Shown in pieces: positions 6,701 through 7,490 of a stretch of 7,490 nucleotides of DNA. The position numbers and the translations under genes were made by a program. The notes beneath the pieces were generated by a model. It was given only the letters and a program-made list of their open reading frames with translations, made no database searches and was not told the DNA's origin. The DNA is from Lentisphaeria bacterium (GTDB taxonomy: Bacteria > Verrucomicrobiota > Lentisphaeria > Victivallales > GWF2-50-93), in contig JAGVIF010000176.1 in NCBI GenBank assembly GCA_020056205.1, forward strand, positions 1 to 7,490, read 5' to 3'. How positions within the stretch are numbered: position 1 is the stretch's first letter; every line of letters starts with the position of its first letter.

Positions 6701-6832
6701 CCTCTTCACCTGACAACAAAATATCCGGCATGGACAGGACCGTGGGACTTTAAAAAGTATGAACTGTGGACCGACGAATATGTCCGTCTCCCTTACGGCC
6801 TTGTCAGTAGTCCGGCAATAAGCGTGGTATGA
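3710..6832 (+). CDS. Large GH106-like glycoside hydrolase, probable alpha-L-rhamnosidase
   Basis: The 1040-residue protein opens with the family's typical N-terminus: FKNPGAAYRGKPFWAWNG (about 8-25), a conserved MRDMGLGGAFMHSR stretch, then WLYDEDRWPSGAAGG (83-97). A TIM-barrel-type catalytic region fills roughly the first 445 residues. TDEPN (215-219) and SELYG (370-374) carry acidic residues at places where catalytic glutamates would be expected; assignment of acid and base is my inference. About 450-575 looks like a flavodoxin/GATase-like domain (DVAVIHPIESAW; YSTVIVPPAYTL; GGKVIFVEP). A beta-rich part follows, then two jelly-roll, sugar-binding-like domains at about 799-890 and 905-1030. 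GH106 enzymes hydrolyse alpha-L-rhamnosides in pectin (rhamnogalacturonan) and other polysaccharides or glycosides. No signal peptide is visible, suggesting action on imported oligosaccharides in the cytoplasm. The divergent AraC-type gene is its probable regulator. The exact substrate is unproven because this superfamily is diverse. Confidence 0.9.
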   Translation: MGKIVEEFKNPGAAYRGKPFWAWNGKLEEDELRRQLRVMRDMGLGGAFMHSRVGLATEYLSKEWFNLVNACADECRKNKMEAWLYDEDRWPSGAAGGLVTKNPKYRMRILKMTASEAADYEAEGGELAVFAAKMAGNTLLSYRKAKSAKKIDAEKGERILSFKIHIEENSPWYNGFTYLDTMSDKAVRQFIKITHDAYAKNCKKDFGKLIPGIFTDEPNYGHLSAYKNTSKIPWTDKLLQTFKKRYGYDLADKLPEVIFRLNDEEFSKARHDYFEACTYLFTNNFGKKIYKWCDKNKVAFTGHVLCEDSLPSQTRVVGSAMRFYEYMQAPGIDILCSQGLTREGSPTPEYLTAKQCSSALDQFGRKWMLSELYGCTGWHFTFAEHKAVGDWQAALGVNLRCQHLSWYTMEGEAKRDYPGSISFQSPWWRDYNVVEDYFSRVNYMLTQGKAVRDVAVIHPIESAWGVAYQQLIDCGWGDFPQGKEGDKEQPVITLDENLKKVQQILLEEHFDFEYVDEDILARHGAVKNGRFNLVKSSYSTVIVPPAYTLRKSTCEMLAKFAEVGGKVIFVEPTPSFVNAEKCDCIMELVAKCAKVGLDRAELVKALSKDKTIRNIAVKTADGKEYNPCLYMMRQDKNGRAIVFICHTLQDKDSGAVTVEIPVNGAVQEWDAITGAVYLADAQKTSSGVKLKTVLHGTGSRIFVVDPKQNPNLRKRLEFKDVSGKKIDCSTMKIFRNEPNAFPLDVPEYSLNGGEWKKDKDILKIDNAIRDIVKWPHRGGSMCQPWAVKEEKNSKTAQVSLRYLFEIKEVPTSPCHLVMERPEKFSITLNGFELKHDEGEGWWIDKSFKRLSVSPAILKAGINELVLKTNYSSKDNLEALYFTGEFGVSWTKTASSRIIPVITELPNELKLGDWCEQGFPCYTGSITYSMDFEIEKISKNIFIKIPEWQGSLLKIYVNGKKAGILAWQPYEVNIGDFVQTGKNKLAIEVVGTRRNLLGPLHLTTKYPAWTGPWDFKKYELWTDEYVRLPYGLVSSPAISVV

Positions 6833-6840
6833 ATTCAGCG

Positions 6841-6869
6841 GGCGACTGCGCTTTGCGCCTCGGGGTTTT
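6841..6869 (+). terminator. Weak possible terminator after the hydrolase gene
   Basis: GGCG (6841-6844) can pair with CGCC (6856-6859), or GCGC with GCGC around TTT; GGGGTTTT follows. The stem is short, so this is only a candidate for ending the hydrolase transcript 8 bases past its stop. Confidence 0.25.
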
Positions 6870-6874
6870 ATCAA

Positions 6875-6960
6875 TAAAAAACTGCCTAAGAAAGACACAC
6901 GCTGAAGTCGAAGATCCCGGGGCCGTAGGAACTTGGGATTGTGAATTCCAACGGCAGTTT
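6875..6960 (-). terminator. Inverted repeat with T-run, candidate terminator of the rsmB-like gene
   Basis: On the minus strand AAACTGCC (6960-6953) can pair with GGCAGTTT (6886-6879), and the second arm runs into TTTTTTATTG, as in an intrinsic terminator. The 66-base loop is long but contains an inner stem, ATCCC/GGGAT (6914-6918 and 6935-6939). It lies about 100 bases beyond the methyltransferase stop. It could equally be the remains of a mobile repeat. Confidence 0.3.
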
Positions 6961-7062
6961 CAAAGGAGCAACCCATGTGAGCCGAGTCGTAGCCGTAGGC
7001 GAGTAAGTATTCAGTAAAGTATGTGTTCTATCGTAATCAGCAGAGCGGCTATCGTAGAATAT

Positions 7063-7490
7063 TTACGACGGGGATGCCTTCACGGAATCAGGAATCATCT
7101 TAGCGATGAAAATTGCGTCTGATTTTTTTCCCCAAGGTTCGATATATGTCATTCCGTTCACGGTTTTTCCGCTACATGGATTTACGAAGGTTGAGAGATG
7201 AAAGTTGCTGTTTTCGCTTAGGAATCTTGTGATCACATCTTCATTCTCTTTTTTGAAAACGGAGCATGTGGCGTAAAGAAGCGCGCCGCCCGGCCGGACT
7301 GCAATGGCGGAGGCCTTCAATATTTGGAACTGGAGTTCATGGAAGCGTTTTATTTCTTCGTCCGCAAGCCTCCACCTAGCATCGGGATTTCTCCTCCACG
7401 CGCCTGACGAAGAGCAGGGGGTGTCAACAAGAACTCCGTCAAAGAAATTCAGCCATCTTTTTTCAGGGGCGGCGGAATCTCTTTCAAAAT
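7063..7490 (-). CDS. rsmB: RsmB-like 16S rRNA (cytosine-C5) methyltransferase, C-terminal part (start outside window)
   Basis: The 141 codons present read as the second half of the SAM-dependent RsmB/Nop2/Sun catalytic domain. FDGVLVDTPCSSSGAWRRNP near the left of the protein fragment is motif IV, with the Pro-Cys used in product release. After ARWRLADEEIKRFHELQ, the stretch AVRPGGALLYATCSVFKKEN is motif VI with the nucleophilic Cys in TCS. The end, EPWGKKSDAIFIAKM, matches the usual closing strand (GxDgFFxAxx type). RsmB methylates C967 of 16S rRNA in E. coli; the chain ends soon after the catalytic domain, without the C-terminal extension of RsmF, so RsmB or a close paralogue is favoured. 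The frame is open through the window edge; a TTG at 7320 is an internal leucine codon, not a start. The N-terminal NusB-like domain, if present, is outside the window. Confidence 0.9.
   Translation of the reverse strand, partial: FERDSAAPEKRWLNFFDGVLVDTPCSSSGAWRRNPDARWRLADEEIKRFHELQFQILKASAIAVRPGGALLYATCSVFKKENEDVITRFLSENSNFHLSTFVNPCSGKTVNGMTYIEPWGKKSDAIFIAKMIPDSVKASPS

Larger units (their letters stand above)
6833..7062. other. Intergenic region between convergent genes
   Basis: No supportable gene: open frames here are short, lack ribosome binding sites and show no recognisable product. It contains a GGCG/CGCC mini-hairpin followed by GGGGTTTT just after the hydrolase (6841-6869), a long-looped inverted repeat (6879-6960), a duplicated GCCGTAGG (6922-6929 and 6992-6999) and a duplicated CTATCGTA (7028-7035 and 7049-7056). 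Base composition is higher in GC than in the other gaps, so it may be a decayed insertion or an unrecognised repeat. Confidence 0.5.

Noticed and set aside
6479..6976. 165-residue minus-strand open frame over the end of the hydrolase gene
   Set aside because: Most of it is the antisense of a confidently assigned coding region, and no domain is recognisable.
7063..7320. A complete 85-residue gene starting at a TTG
   Set aside because: The frame continues upstream to the window edge and encodes the conserved motif IV of the methyltransferase, so the TTG is an internal leucine codon.

Overview
This window looks like a bacterial chromosome segment of moderate GC content. It joins a housekeeping cluster (left), an uncharacterised membrane protein, a carbohydrate-use locus, and the end of an rRNA methyltransferase gene (right). 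The divergent AraC-type regulator beside a very large glycosidase without a signal peptide, together with the style of the YidC, RnpA and RsmB-like proteins, suggests the PVC superphylum, perhaps Lentisphaerota or Kiritimatiellota. That placement is an inference from general resemblance, not from a search.

Layout. Positions 1-886 (minus strand) carry the conserved run rpmH, rnpA, yidD and the first codons of yidC: ribosomal protein L34, the RNase P protein, the YidD membrane-insertion factor and the YidC insertase. Positions 887-1332 are a non-coding divergent region. It holds tentative promoters and a 12-base palindrome, but no dnaA gene and no DnaA boxes that I can see. Positions 1333-2418 (plus) encode a 361-residue protein with four predicted membrane segments, a long coiled-coil and four CxxC knuckles at the C-terminus. 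I recognise no named family for it.

Positions 2419-2723 separate two convergent genes and contain four short hairpins. Three of them share a GTAGC head next to the stem and resemble REP elements (repetitive extragenic palindromes). Positions 2724-3578 (minus) encode an AraC-family regulator. The 131-base gap to the divergent gene contains a 21-base-phased direct repeat and a small palindrome, both candidate operators. Positions 3710-6832 (plus) encode a 1040-residue GH106-like (alpha-L-rhamnosidase-type) glycoside hydrolase. The simplest model is that the regulator senses a sugar released by this or related enzymes and controls the hydrolase gene.

Positions 6833-7062 have no convincing gene but contain an inverted repeat that may end transcription arriving from the right. 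Positions 7063-7490 (minus) are the C-terminal part of an RsmB-like 16S rRNA m5C methyltransferase whose start lies outside the window. I see no CRISPR array, tRNA, rRNA, insertion sequence or defence system.
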